From contig MU394074.1 in NCBI GenBank assembly GCA_022578605.1, forward strand, positions 310,001 to 374,000: a stretch of 64,000 nucleotides of DNA, in the 5' to 3' direction. Below the pieces are notes generated by a model, which saw nothing but the letters and a program-made list of their open reading frames with translations, did no database searches and was not told the origin of the DNA. The translations under genes and the position numbers were made by a program. The number at the start of each line of letters is the position of its first letter. The stretch's first letter is position 1. The DNA comes from Camillea tinctor (Eukaryota > Ascomycota > Sordariomycetes > Xylariales > Xylariaceae). This document shows positions 1-12,951 of the stretch, piece after piece.

Positions 1-870
1 CTGGTTTTTGGCTTGAACTGACTGACCAGGGGCGAGACGAGTGTGCAGAATGAAAGGAGGTGAAGAATGCTTGTTTGAGCTGAGAGTGAGCGGCCATGCC
101 GGCCATTATATAGACACGAAAACACACATGGGTGGGTGTAATATTTTTGATAAACAGCCCAAAGAAGAGCATCCGATCGTGATCAACGGTGGCAACTCGA
201 GAATGAACCTGAAAAAAAAGTTAATCGGGTGCTGAAAGATGTTCAAGGTTTGACATGATGCCGTGCTTTCTCAACCTCACGGGCAAGTCGGTAATCTAGA
301 CCCGAAGTTCATCAAGCCTGATGAGGAGTATAGCCAATGACAGCTTCCTTGCTGGCAGAGGAGAGACTATCTAGAAGACGACGGGCAAGTTTCGATCGTA
401 CGAGATATTCTTTGGCTAAATACTAATGACCATCAACCGACGAGAGTGTGGCAAGACGAGATAGCATTGCTACTGCTACATGTTTGCTATCGCCGGACGT
501 TTGCTAAGGGCGCGTCCTAGCTGCTGATTAAGTTTCGTAGCGTTCCATGCGTCCATTCGTCTAGGACCTCGGCCCGAGTCACGATTATCGGGGAGGGGAG
601 GGGTAGAGGAAGGGGCATAAGCCACGATGAGAAAAGGGAGAGATGAGTTTTCTTGTAATATGGCACGTTTCTCTTTTTTTCCCCTAACTGCCTATATCCC
701 TATGATGAATGCTCGGCCTGCAGAATCGCTCCATGTAGCCTGCCTTTTTATGTACCACTCTTTAGCAACACTAGCTATGCCAGCGAAATTCACGACCCCC
801 TTTCCGAACGCCAATGCGATTGTGCCTAGTGCTGCTACCTGCTCTGCCTGCTCTTCCTTTCCTCTTTCAT
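1..870. other. Left-edge intergenic DNA, no gene seen
   Basis: Short open frames here (for example 41-235 and 627-941) have no recognisable motif, no plausible splice structure and no low-complexity hallmark of a real fungal protein. The right part is the likely 3' untranslated region of the ORMDL gene on the minus strand, which ends at 871. A gene lying mainly left of the window cannot be excluded. Confidence 0.5.
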
Positions 871-1581
871 CTAATCCTCGGGCACACCGGAAAACAGTCC
901 AACTCTCATGCGGTGACTCTATAACCTGGTTAGCCGAGTGAACAGGTACACTGGATACGAACAAGAGGGAGATATATTTCGGAGAAGAGATCGACGTACG
1001 AAGGGCAGTTTCGGTATGACCACTCCCAGAACTGCAAGAAAGTTGATGGTAAAATACGTGAGGTCGTAATGGGTATAGTGGGTGCTCAGGAGGAACAGGA
1101 CAATAGGTACGCTAAGCAAGAATTTCTTGGCCGGGGTATATTGCGCTCCGTCGTCGATTTGCTCCCACATGTTGAGATTATCGTAGGCGCCGCTGTTGAA
1201 GTCGAAGGGAACACCACGAACCCAATGGAACATTATATACGAGCCGAACATGTACGAGATGTTGGTTAGGGTCCAGGAGGTTTCCTGCGAGACGCCGGGG
1301 ATGACATCCCAGAGGATCTTCAGAGCGACAATCAAGACAATGTGGATAGTCCACGCCCCTGGATATCGCGGTACAGAGTTTCGTCAATATATATGACCAA
1401 ACACAAACCATGGCGGCGACAGTTTTAGCAGCAACAACATACCTTTGGCGTTGACCCAATTCGCATTGAGATTCGGCAGAGCAGACTGGTCACTCAGCTG
1501 CTCTATGGGCTCCTGGGGCTCCTGATATATCTGAAGGATGCTACTAGACCTCCTTCTCCGAGTAGACTTCTGGTCACCCAT
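871..1581 (-). CDS. ORM1: ORMDL-family sphingolipid regulator
   Basis: ORM proteins are endoplasmic-reticulum membrane proteins that bind and restrain serine palmitoyltransferase, the first enzyme of sphingolipid synthesis. Three exons read by eye on the minus strand: 1581-1443, 1358-1000 and 918-871, joined over an 84-nt and an 81-nt intron (donors GTATGT and GTACGT). The product is 181 aa, normal for the family. Family signatures are present: NANWVNAKGAW, SWTLTNISYMFGSY, FHWVRGVPFDF, MWEQIDDGAQYTPAKKFLL, LLSTHYTHYDL and the C-terminal PKLPFSHRMRVGLF. The second intron is essential: without it the conserved C-terminus is lost. The N-terminal Ser run after RRRR (RRRRSSS) resembles the kinase-regulated N-terminus of yeast Orm proteins. 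I chose the ATG at 1581 because upstream in-frame codons lack an ATG immediately beyond it and homologues start at this distance from NWVNAKG; an in-frame ATG also exists at 1725. Family assignment is near certain. Confidence 0.96.
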
Positions 1582-3741
1582 GTTTCGATAGGTACCACCC
1601 CGTCGGGGAGGATTGGTACCGACGTCGTAAGAGACGGTGCGGGGGAGGAGGATTGGGGAAGACACTTTGGCGGTATTGTCAGGCTCGGTCGAAGGCGAGG
1701 CTCGTTGTTCGGATGTGACGGTCATCCACGTGGCGCGCACTTGGAGGGGGGGGAGGGAGGCTCGTACCGCGGGAAAGATACGTACGTATTATACGTATGT
1801 ATGTACTAGGAATCGAGGGCGACGTGTCGGAAGAAGAAGGTTGGAAGGGGGATGGGGGGGGAGTAAAGCAGAATAGAACTGCTATATGTAGTATTAATTT
1901 TCTTACGAATATACCAGACCAAAAGGATGCCAAAAATGACCAGGAGTAAAGCGTGGAGTTTTGAGAGTAGGAAAGGGAAGAGTCAGAGAATCGAGTGGGT
2001 GATAATTGTAATGGCGATGATAATGGTGGGTAGAAGTGTTGGTAGTAGCGGTAGTAGTGGTAGTAATGGTGGTGGTGGTGGTAGTATAAGTAGTGATAAT
2101 GATTATGGTTGCTGGCGATGATGGTCGTGATGATTGTTTGTAATGGGAGATTCGAGCAGAGAGGAGAGGAGAGATGTGAGGTGACAAGATGTCACAAAGG
2201 CGCAAAGGGGGGAGGAGAGAGGGGAAGAGAGAGAGAGAGAGAGAATGCGGCTTTGGCTTTTGTTGTTGATTGGTAAATTCTCAGGAGTTGTGTCTTTTCT
2301 TCCTTTTCCTTCCTTTCTTTTTTTATTGTTTTCTTTTCTTCTTTGGAAAAAGAAAATCAAAAAATATAAATAAGTTTGATTTGTTGATTGGAGAGGGATA
2401 AGAAGAAGAAGAAGGGAAAGAGAGAGAGAGAGAGAAGGAGGGAAAGTAGTGTAGTTGTAGCAGTTAAAGAGAAGAGAGTGTGAGTGGATGATTAGGAAAT
2501 ACAAAAGATTGACTGGTGGTGAAGCTGTAAAGGGTAACAAGTAACAGAAAGCAATGATCAACGTTCGGGAAAACGAAGTCGCAGCTTTTAGCCCATTGGA
2601 CAGCTTCTTTCAGCTCGGTGCAGCTGGTAGAGACGTTGTTGACAGTCCTGGGACGGTTATGGACAGGCCTGGTCGGGCCGTAAGTGTGTGTAGTGCCATC
2701 GATTCTAGTGTATGGATTCTATGGATTTTATGGGGTTGTGTACAAGGGGGAAGTGGACACCGAAGTGGCGAAAATAAAGGAGCTTGCCCAGGTGGGTAGG
2801 TACCTGCCTAACTTCCCAATGCCAATGCCATGGAATAGTACCAATGCACTGGAAAATTCAACGCTGAGTCGTTTTTGGATCCATTGTTTTTTTTAGGGGT
2901 CCTCCTTTTAAACGAATAAAACAGTACCTGACCTACACAAGCTGCTACTACATACCAAAGTCTGTAACATGCATGCAAAACTATATACATTCTAAATAAT
3001 AATGAAAATACTTACTAGCAAGTAAATAGTAAGTAAATGGTAAGTGAAATAAACAATTTGTATAAACGTTAAAAATTAAATAAAAGAAAAAAAGGGGAGG
3101 AAGACTTCAGTTCTTGGGGCCTATCTATTTAAACGATATGCTATATCTCAATACAGGATAACATGCAGTACCTGAGAAATCATCAGCTATACGAGAATTA
3201 TGTCAGCAAGATAAAAAAAAAGAAATGTAAAAGAAAGGTTTTATCCCCGAGCTCCGATCAAATTAAATTTTTAGTACCCAAAATAGTCTAAAGGAGGTAA
3301 AAATAAATGCTTCTAGACCTCCATCACTACAAAAAAGAGCCGCAATATCAAATTTCCTCCCTTTTTTCTATACCCCATCTAACCAAGCCTGATCCTAAAT
3401 CTAGGTTAAAGCACTGTCTGTCATTAGTTTGGTTCCCGATCTGAAATGATCCAAGCTTCTTCTCTTCCAAAACCACCATCACCATTAACCAAAAGCCATT
3501 AACCATTACCATCACATTCACATTCACATTCACTCTCACTCTCGCTCTCACTCTCTCATACCTCCTGAGCTTGATGGCATGCAACACATTTGTTATGTTG
3601 CAAATTCCATCTTCACTTTAGCTCAACTTCGGCATCTCTTTTCTTTTTATTAGTTTTGTCTTCGCATGTCACCGTCCCGGCGAATTGGCTTCGACGTCGC
3701 CTCATAACACGTTAGGCATCGTAACATAAACCGTTCACCTT
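1582..3741. other. Intergenic region with simple repeats, no gene seen
   Basis: About 2.1 kb between the ORMDL start and the zinc-knuckle gene. It holds GGT/AGT trinucleotide runs (about 2025-2095), GA-rich runs (about 2225-2245 and 2400-2445) and a CATTCA/CTCTCA microsatellite (about 3517-3557). Open frames such as 2103-2561 on the minus strand are pure Ser/Leu/Thr low complexity produced by these runs. The segment 2990-3340 is AT-rich. This is probably 5' flanking DNA for both flanking genes. Confidence 0.6.
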
Positions 3742-5805
3742 ATGGATCAGACCACTGGCATTACGGATCCGGCCACCGGTCAAGGTGAATCCAGTGTTGC
3801 TACAACTCCTACCACCCAGAAGCGAGCACGCGATTATGGTGAGGAGCTGAAAGGTCTGACACCTTCTGGTGATGAGAGTAATCAGGAAGTCATCTCGACG
3901 CCTGCCCCCAAAAAGCTGAAAAGGGATCCTGATGCCGGCGCTAGCGACTCGGAAGGTCTGGACGACGGCGAGATAGTGGAGTCGAGTCCACCACCACATG
4001 GTCCTGATGCATCCCCGAGCCAGTCCAAATCACCCATCCGTGGGAAATCACCGGCGGGTCCTGAGCCAGATGACGCACCGCCCAAATCTCCCGGCCACAC
4101 TGGGGTCGGAAACCCCGGGGAGCCGCGGGACCCGAGTGGATCGCCCCCTTCGGCAATTGGCCAGCACCAGCCAGTACCTCGTCCTGGCGGGAATCAGGGC
4201 CTCAGTCTAGGGTCGCGAACTTCATTTGGTACAAGTCGCGCCACCCCTTCTCCTGTAAAACCCACCGTCACGGGAGACACCTCAGTTTCTCCCCCCGTAT
4301 CTGTCACTCACGAAGAGGTCCCCAGCCAGAACTCTGCACAACCAGAACCCCCGGCAAAGACAAAACGGAAAGAGAAGGCGCCGTCCTCCTCCGATCCAGC
4401 TGCTACTTTCGAGGCCAGCAATCTCGTATGGAATTTCCCTACTCAAAGGGCCTCCAAGATTGACACGAAGGCTAGTGAAGCTCAGGATCGATCGTTTTGG
4501 CTGCAGAGGATAAAGCCTTGGGTTTTCATTCTACTACAAGCTAATTCTGATGAAAGCGAACGTCTGACCCATAAGGTCGTACGTGCAGGATTTGAAATAT
4601 ATCTAACTCGGAAGATGGGCTATCTTCAAGGGACCAAGAAACAGATGAACACAGTGAGGCTGATTGCCCAAGAGACCATGACGTCCCTATCTAAGCAGCA
4701 GCTCGAAAGTATGATTTCAGAAGCTCGAGAGAAGTTGAAGTCCGGGGATATTCAAGATAACCTATCCAATGCCGACGCAGGGGATGATAGTGGAGTTGAT
4801 CGACCCCTGGACGATGATGACAATGAGAATGATGAGGATGATGATGATCGTTCTCTATCCTCGGAAGTATCAATAAGCAAAGAAGCTCAGCAGCAGCGCA
4901 AGTATTTCCCGAGTGCTGAAAATCCATCGGAATATTGTTTATCGTGTTCTGCAATAGGACATCGTGCTCACGAATGTCCTCAAAAAACTTGCCGATTTTG
5001 CAACAGTACGGGCCATAATGCCTTCGGCTGCCCAACGAGGCAGAGATGTACCAAGTGTCGCCAACTAGGTCACGGTTTAGATACATGTCTGGAAAAATTA
5101 GCACTTGCCCCCGATGAGATGGATAGTTGTGCATTTTGCGGTGCGGGCCATGCAGATGACGATTGCTCCGAAATATGGAGGAGCTACAACCCTCTAGAAG
5201 GGACCATAAAGAAGGTTAAGAGTATACCGAGTTTTTGTTATAACTGCGGTTCTCATAATCATTACGGACCAGAATGCGGACTGCCGGGTAGGGGACCCAA
5301 AGTGACCGGCCCAACCACATGGTCCCAAGCGAACCGGGATCTCTACGTCGATCCGGAAAGCGAAGCCATCGCCATCGCATGGGCAAGCATCGATGCAAAT
5401 CAAGCATACGACGGAACTATCCCCGAGCTCCGCTTCCGCGGCAGAGCAACGAGGAGCACCCACACCCACTTCGTCTCGAGCGACGAATCGGAAGAAGAGC
5501 TCGTCCACGCCCCCGTGGGCAAACCACGGCCCCAAGGCGCGATCCGGATAGCGAGTAACATAGGGTCTAGATCTCAACCCAGAAACGGAGCCTCGTCTTG
5601 GCAACCACCGCTCCCCCCTGGCCCACCCCCGCCTATGCCAAACGCACCTCAGAGCTCCCTGCCATCGGCTCCTCCGGGCTCTCTACCGCCCCGTCCGCGA
5701 ACATTCGGCGCGAATGGAGAGGCGAGATCGAACAACAGAGCCGGGCGGGGGGGCCGAGGAGGGGGTTCGCGTGGCCGGGGCCGGGGCCGGGGGCGTGGCA
5801 AATGA
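3742..5805 (+). CDS. AIR-like zinc-knuckle RNA-binding protein (TRAMP-complex type)
   Basis: A single exon encodes 687 aa. Residues about 1-390 are disordered and rich in Pro, Ser and acidic residues, with a Lys-rich patch and an acidic run (DDDDNENDEDDDD) before the zinc region. Residues about 398-515 carry five tandem CCHC-type knuckles: CLSCSAIGHRAHEC, CRFCNSTGHNAFGC, CTKCRQLGHGLDTC, CAFCGAGHADDDC and CYNCGSHNHYGPEC. Five clustered knuckles are the pattern of yeast Air1/Air2, the RNA-binding subunits of the TRAMP polyadenylation complex that feeds nuclear RNA to the exosome. The C-terminus is Pro-rich and then ends in an RGG-like tail (GRGGRGGGSRGRGRGRGRGK), common in RNA-binding proteins. 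The long N-terminus is larger than in yeast Air proteins. The zinc-knuckle assignment is seen directly; the TRAMP role is inferred from knuckle number and order. Confidence 0.85.
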   Translation: MDQTTGITDPATGQGESSVATTPTTQKRARDYGEELKGLTPSGDESNQEVISTPAPKKLKRDPDAGASDSEGLDDGEIVESSPPPHGPDASPSQSKSPIRGKSPAGPEPDDAPPKSPGHTGVGNPGEPRDPSGSPPSAIGQHQPVPRPGGNQGLSLGSRTSFGTSRATPSPVKPTVTGDTSVSPPVSVTHEEVPSQNSAQPEPPAKTKRKEKAPSSSDPAATFEASNLVWNFPTQRASKIDTKASEAQDRSFWLQRIKPWVFILLQANSDESERLTHKVVRAGFEIYLTRKMGYLQGTKKQMNTVRLIAQETMTSLSKQQLESMISEAREKLKSGDIQDNLSNADAGDDSGVDRPLDDDDNENDEDDDDRSLSSEVSISKEAQQQRKYFPSAENPSEYCLSCSAIGHRAHECPQKTCRFCNSTGHNAFGCPTRQRCTKCRQLGHGLDTCLEKLALAPDEMDSCAFCGAGHADDDCSEIWRSYNPLEGTIKKVKSIPSFCYNCGSHNHYGPECGLPGRGPKVTGPTTWSQANRDLYVDPESEAIAIAWASIDANQAYDGTIPELRFRGRATRSTHTHFVSSDESEEELVHAPVGKPRPQGAIRIASNIGSRSQPRNGASSWQPPLPPGPPPPMPNAPQSSLPSAPPGSLPPRPRTFGANGEARSNNRAGRGGRGGGSRGRGRGRGRGK

Positions 5806-8800
5806 GCTATAGACTAATTCTCTGGTCTTTATGATCGTTGGGGTGCTTGGGGGAAGGTATCCCGTGTTGTCACATAATAATGTACGAAATTCCGATAGGT
5901 TATGATTCGAGGTTTCGAGTCACAACCTAGGATACCTAATCATATTGACAATCAATCATCGGTTTTAAATCCGAAGAGTCGTCTTGGAAAATGAGATGCT
6001 AGTGTTCGTGGTAGCAAATGGCGACTGTGTTACTTGCCGCTCTTATTATACAACTATGTGCAAGTTCCAAGCTAGGCCAATTCTGCTTTCGGGGAGAATA
6101 ATGGTGCGCTGAAGGTGGTTTGCAGTTAGACCTGCCCACTGACTGCTAATAGGTTTGGTTGTCTCTAGACTATGGACATGGATGCCCGTACAATGAAAAA
6201 GCTTGCCAGCGTTTAAGGCAAGTTGTCCTGCTGATGGGATACCTATGAACTTGGGCGATGCCCATACCGTGATACTGTAGTTCAATGCGCACAAAACCCC
6301 CTCTTCACAAAATCCTATAGCCCCGGTGACCAAAAACAGGGGTGCTTAAAACGCCGTATGTGTGAATGTGTTTCTATCCTAAGTCGAAGCTGTCACGGAG
6401 GGCCTAGTGTATATATCAGGAATGGAATAGTCGCATATCCAATCCCCTTTCCTGGCTAGGGGAGCCCATGTTGAGATATAAGCCCTGGGCAGCTGCGGTA
6501 CGTGATTATCTTTTTGGTTTTCATTTCATCAGCACAGGCACACACGCATTGTTCGCTATTGACTATTACGATATAGGGCTGTCCGTCAATGGTTGCTTGC
6601 TTGCGATGGGTTCGGTGCGGATTCAGTGGGCAAATCTAGCGAACATGATGGTATTCTGTTAGGAAGAGGGGGATAAATAAAGGGAGGGGCATTTGCGCAA
6701 GACATCTACCTCGCGTTGTACTCATACTATACATCTTTCCTCCTTCCCTCTGCCTCTTTGTCAGGGTTAAGAAACTGTGCTGCGATTGGTTGGATTGGGA
6801 AGGCGATGATATCGAGGGGTTTGTGCTTGTTGTGCTCTCCTATGGACGGACTGGTTGGGTGAGGGATCTGAAGTTGAGGAGTAGATTTGATGGTATTCTG
6901 TCCCTCTCTTTCTTCTCCCTCTTTTCCCTTGTCAATAGAAATGGGGAGTGGGACGAAGAGGATGGAAAAGAGGAAAAGGGAAGGAGAGAAATCTAAATCA
7001 ATGGTGTTCAGCTGATTACTGATTATCATAGCAGTTGTCCCTGTGTTGTTTGAATGGGGGGAAAGGGATAAAGGGGGCTTGGTACGAGCGGAAATAGAGT
7101 CACGTTTAGTTCACACGGCTACGTCTAAGCTGTCTCTAGGCTACGGTTTCGCAGTTTTTTTTTGGCATTGGGAGATAGATCGCGTTGGCGTAGTACATGA
7201 ATTTGGCTATTTTACCTACCTGCCTGCTTAAATCATTGCTGTTTCACGATTAGTACTGGAAACATCTCTTTTTTCCCCTCTTTTATTTTTCCTTTCCTTT
7301 CTCTACATTCTCTTGTCGGCGTGTGTATGGAGGATGTACTGGGGATATGTGCTTTGAGAGTGTTCGAAGGTTGACACCTGTGGACTGAGCGCCGAGACCT
7401 GAGAGCACAGAGGTTGCTTGCAAACAGAGGACCTATTTGTATGTATGTGTTCCGCTCCAGCATGTCCCTTTAGGTATAGTCCTGGGAGCAACAACAACTA
7501 CTACGTTTTCTCCCCATATAGGGTATGTTTTGTGATATGTATTTTGAAGTTAGTTACCCTAGTTTTTCCACTATTCATGTTTTTGAGTGACTTGTTCTGA
7601 AGGAAGGACTATTTCTTAACCCAGATAAGCTGATTTGGACGATTGATACACACGTTCATGTTAGAGGGAAAACAGATTTGATTTCTAGTGCGTGAATAAC
7701 TAAAACTGTTCATTGGGCTTATGTGCTTCAAGTTCCAAGCATTGAGTTGGGTTCTTAAGACTCTAGATTCCAGTCGTCAAACTTTCTCCTATAGGATGAC
7801 AGGAAAAGAAAGGGACTTTTTTACGTTGCCGCTTTTTCCCTCTCTCTCTCTCTCGGAAGGGCTTCCGATGCTGCAGCAGGTGGGGATGAAAGGTTCGAAT
7901 AATACTTGTTACAATACCATAATATGAAAAAGTATTTTCAAGGGAAGTTTGTCAAACAAGTCGTCGTTTTGTCTCTCAGTGTGGACGGTTTAGGTTCTCG
8001 TATACCAACAGATGGGTCTTTTTCTAGGTTTACCCTTTCTCCTTCAGCATCTTTCTATTCCTCCGGCTTTCCCGTTTCTGTATCACGGACCTTTGCATAT
8101 TTTGGCGAAGTCAATAGTCCCTTGCTTCGTATGAAGTCAGAGTCGTATAGCCTATACGTGTAACCCTCCTTGCATGGCTGGTACGTAGGTAATCTGTATT
8201 ATACGTAGTCATCAGTAAACTTGGATTCTGCATGTTTATCCTTCGCCCATCGTAACTATCTTAACATGATATCCGATAGTATAGCTCGAAGGGAAAACCC
8301 CAGTCAGGCCGTCGAATAAGGCAATCCCGTCCCTTCGTTTGGTCTATAGTTACACTCTGTACTTCAAGACTATATCGGGCCAAGGACCGTTCGAGGCTGA
8401 TTTGAACAGGAGGTGTGGAGCGAGTTGGTGTAGGTTATAAGATCAACGTGTAACCTGAGTCAGGCGTGCTGTCGTCTTGGTATTCTAGTTTAGTACTGTT
8501 GGGAAGAAAGGAGAATTGGCAAGTTCACAAGTGGTTTTCATCTGAATGAGTCGGCAAACGAGTCGGCAATAGAAGAAGTCTCATAGAAAGGGGTCCCGTG
8601 TTAGGAATTCGTTAATATCGGCTGTTAGACTTTTTCAAGCAATGATCAGATATGTGTGTTTTCTTGACAGTGTATACGCTGTTAGCCACTGATAGTGATG
8701 GGTATCGATATGTGCTTGTATTATACATCAATAGTGAGTTGTGTTGATGTGAAATGGAACCGTCTCATCCATTGTATCCCATGACCTGTTAGTAGTATGA

Positions 8801-11800
8801 CATGTAAACTATACGCATTCATCGGGCATAATGGTAAATGATGTTGAGAACTCAATATTTGTCCTGACTAAGTCGACTATTATTCCTGAGCGATCCCTTT
8901 GAAGGAGCGTATCAAGTGCTACTGCGTACCCCCTTTTGCCGGGATCTGCGGTGTGGCACAACCGCTACGGCAACATTCGACCCGTGCAGTTTGGTTTAAA
9001 CGACGACTCGATTTCGGATGCAATGGACTTATTTTACTGCGTGAGGAGATTGACGTCAATGCTCATGGTGTGATGGTTTTTGTACCAATAACATGTGCTG
9101 ATATCATCACATGGTTACCTTAACTTGACTCGCTAATATGTGTTATTGTTGATTACTTCGGGCATCTACGTTTGTTTCATCGAGATATATGTAACATAAA
9201 GATGTATGCTGGAAGATCCTCTAGACCACCGGTAAGCATGATAGATATAAAAAATACCCTGCATAGCAACTGCGTAAATATAGCAATGACCGCCGATCCA
9301 GTAAGGTCTTTTGGTGATCTTCGGGACAGCAGGCGACAGCAGCATTCTTAGCTTCTGTATTAAGTATGCTCATGTGAAGTATTCATATTTAACTGCTACT
9401 TTTAGTCATGAGGGGACCCATATATCGCGGAATTACCGCGAAGAGTAAGTTTCTCTTGCCTAAGATGAGCATAATTAGTTTCCGTCTATGGCTTCAGTTA
9501 AGATAGGAGTGGAAGCTATAGTTATCAGCTAATACTAGCGATCATAGATTCAGAAATTATGAAATGTGAAATCCAAATGAACATGGCTCATCTACCTATT
9601 ATGTCTCAATGAAACTACAATAATGGTGGCTAGGATATAGTTTCAATTATGGATGAATCTGTGAACTCACGCGCAGAGGCCTCTACGAGGTCCCCTTGTT
9701 CACCTATGGATATCAAATAGTGGTGATTTGAATGGGGTCCGGGTCTTTTTTTCACGGTTCCGGTCTTCAGCCGTCATCTATAGTTTGATAGTGAGAGCCA
9801 AGACATGGGGGATTTCCGAGGACAATCACAAACCACCATCATTATCAGCAACAAACCCTCCTATAGGGTAATTATCACGTAAGTAATGCTTATTCGTTCA
9901 AGGACAGGTTAATTTATCCCCGAGGGGGATTTCATTTATTTCAATCCTGAACATTACCTACCTCCTCGACCTGAGGATCGGGTGCTAAAACCCCCCGGCT
10001 ATTGGGTTCAAAAGACCCCTCGTGAAAGAGGCTAACCTAGGAGGATCTGGATCTGTTAGAGGAGGGAAGATCATCGGACTCAAATGTGGCTAAACCCACA
10101 ATGCTATCTTGTGTTCTACCAAAGTTGTTATGTACTATAGTTGTAGAGTAGGAGGACATGACATAACGTAGTACTCGATAAGACTGATTATACATTAGCC
10201 ACATCCCGTCATTATTATCATATGAAGTGCGGAATAATAACCGGAGCATGATAATGTGATAACGTGAAGCTGAGATGATGTCCGGTAGTTCTGCAACGTC
10301 AACGGTGCGGAATTGGTGAAAGATCTACAACATCTACCTAATCAAGTAACTTTCAGCCGAAGTCGAAACCGATTTGAGCCTCTACAGCATGATAGCATAG
10401 CAGACGAGCCAAAACCTCTATTTTCCCCTATACTGACATATTCTCGATCGCTTCTAGAAGTCAGCATTCACTAGCGACAGGCGAGGGTTTAGGTTTATAA
10501 AGCCAAAGCTAGGGAGTCAGTACGGAGGCGGAATATATTCCTTATGGTCTAGATATGTAAAGTTAATCACGCGAGAACCGAGTGTACGGATCGGATAGCA
10601 CTACGTCTCCCTGCCTTTCCGAATCGATGCAATATGGTCCTTTGCGAGTGCGCCAGCCGGGAACCCCAGAGGACGGAAACGAGCCCATTCGTAGTCCGAG
10701 TGCAAAGGGGGGTGGGCCTCACGCCGTGCCACGGTATTGCCACAACCGGACTAGGAACACGCTTTCGGCAGGGCTGTCGATGCCGATGTTGTACATACGC
10801 GTGTATGCAGTAGTCTCGATTCGAACTATCTTATTGACAGGACGAGCCGAATGCATGGCGTCGTTGCTCGCTAAAGCTAATGACCATCATATGCCTATGA
10901 GTAATATGATTTTCCGCTCATACAATAGCTTCAATGGCCTTATGATTTAGCCCCAATCTTGTGAAAAACAGACCAGGGTTAGCATATACATAGTGGTGCT
11001 TGGCGTATTCATCCTCTACAACTAACTACAGTAACGCACGGTGCTGCAAATATTTGCGAAACATTACAGTCTTTTTGGAATCACAAAAGACCATCACTGA
11101 GCTGAACCTGAGAAGGGAGCAAACCACCATCAAGAAAAAAAAGAAGGGCGGTGATGTGTCAACGTAACGAAGCACAAGCTAGGATAACGAAGTCTTGGTG
11201 TTTTGTAAACTATGTACATGTAAGGACATGTGTTCTAGAACACAACGGAATCGCTAGTCTTGAGAACGGCGCCACGACAACGTGGGCCCTCTAAAAGAGG
11301 CGTCTTTTCCCATCTCGCGTCACGAGGTTTGTTGAGCCTCACCGGTTCATTCGGTTAGATATCAAACCAGCGTCGATGTTCGGATAGCACGAGGAGAATA
11401 GGGAGACTGTTTGTACATTAATACGTACTCTATGATCATTAAAACCATCGCGTCATCGGGTCGCCGTGCCACCATGGTACATGCCAGCCATGCGTAAGTT
11501 TCTCCTATGTGCCGTCTGTGCTTCCACGACAACATCCGCTTGCAACTCCATTTTCATCTAGGTTAGTGTAAGTGCGGGAGTTTGCTCTATTTCGAGGAAA
11601 CGCCAAAGTTTTGGAGTTGTCCCAGGAGTTTGGAGGGTCTCCTCCTTTGCCCCCTGTTCCCCTCGAAAGGCGGCTCTTTGCCCCATATTAAAGGAAGTCG
11701 AGGAGTGGAGGGAAACCGGAGAGTTTTTTGAGTTGAATGGCGTCGACGGAGAAAATGGAACGACGAAAAGAAAAAAAGAAAAGAAAAGAAAAAGAATCTG

Positions 11801-12951
11801 GCTGGTCGCAGATCATTGGACAATCCACTTGAACTTGACCAATCACAGATGTCATGAACCATGTAAAGGTCGAACATTAGTCCCTTGCAGATAGCCATGC
11901 ATTTTCCAGAGTAGATCCGGCTCGGCTTGGTCGTTCATTGCACAGCGACAGAGTGCGTCGACCAACGAAACATATATTGTTTTTTTTTTCTTTCCATATA
12001 CTTTGGTTACTCCATATTTGTATATAATTTTTTGGTTTACTGCTCTATGAGGAAATTTGTTATTTTTGAGTCTATCGTAAGGGACTCCGCTGCTCTCCTA
12101 TTTTTAATGTTTACTATTGATAGAAGATGTACTTTGTCAGAAGATGACTTTTTTCTTTTTTTTAAAATAAAAAAAAAAGAAAAGAGTTTGTAAGAAGTCC
12201 ATGAGAGATGTGTTTGTATACACTATAATTCGAAACCGACTTGCTACTTTGACTTGTTCACAAAGGATATATTGCCTACTCAGGTCTAGCGCGTAGGATT
12301 CGAACTGTTTTGTTGACACACTACGGGCAATAAGCAGCAAAACAACCTTGGCCTGGAACCGGTCCCGAGACGTCCTTTTTCTTACTCCAGTTTCCTGTAG
12401 TTGGTCTCTCTCATCCTACCCTTTGCTTCCTCATCACGCTAATCCCAGAGTGGCAGAGTGGCACTTTCGGAGATAGGTAGCGTAATACCCCCTTCTCTTC
12501 ATTTAGCGAGGAAAACTGTCAGCCACACGTCCCGGGCTCCGTTGGTAGACCCAGTCCCAAGATCTATAGCTCCTCCCTATCATGTAATCACCGAAAAGGG
12601 CGATTTTGTCCCTTCCGCCTTTACACAAAAAAGTCTCGACTGGGGATGGGATCCAGCCGTTTGGGACTTTTGAAATATCGTAGGTTTAGTCACTCTCATC
12701 CATCTCGTCGTACGTATGGTAGGTATATATGGGCTGCGAATGCCCGCTACAATCCCCCATGCTTTAGATGCTCTCTATCTCACCTTGACATGAAACATTA
12801 TTAACGGGAAAAACTTGAGTTTCATCAGCTAGCAAATCGCCTCTCTTATTAATCTTGTCCTCCGTATTTCCCCCCCTCCCCTCTCCTCCTCCTCCGTTGT
12901 AATTCCGAATCCCGTCTTTATTATCCAGGCGCTAGACTACTTATAACTAAA
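5806..12951. other. Seven-kilobase gene desert, no gene recognised
   Basis: No open frame here (for example 6046-6333 minus, 10037-10249 minus, 10582-10950 plus, 11927-12193 plus) has recognisable domains or a credible splice structure, and none exceeds about 125 codons. Base composition is mixed and not strongly AT-rich. Poly-pyrimidine tracts occur near 6725-6760 and 7265-7310, and an A/T homopolymer block sits at 12150-12182. I found no tRNA cloverleaf by scanning for T-loop-like GTTCGA or GTTCAA motifs. Old transposon remnants or long non-coding transcripts remain possible. Confidence 0.45.

Noticed and set aside
2103..2561. 152-codon minus-strand frame
   Set aside because: It is Ser/Leu/His low complexity generated by GA and trinucleotide repeats.
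10582..10950. 122-codon plus-strand frame
   Set aside because: The start codon is not ATG in good context and no domain or splice support is visible.
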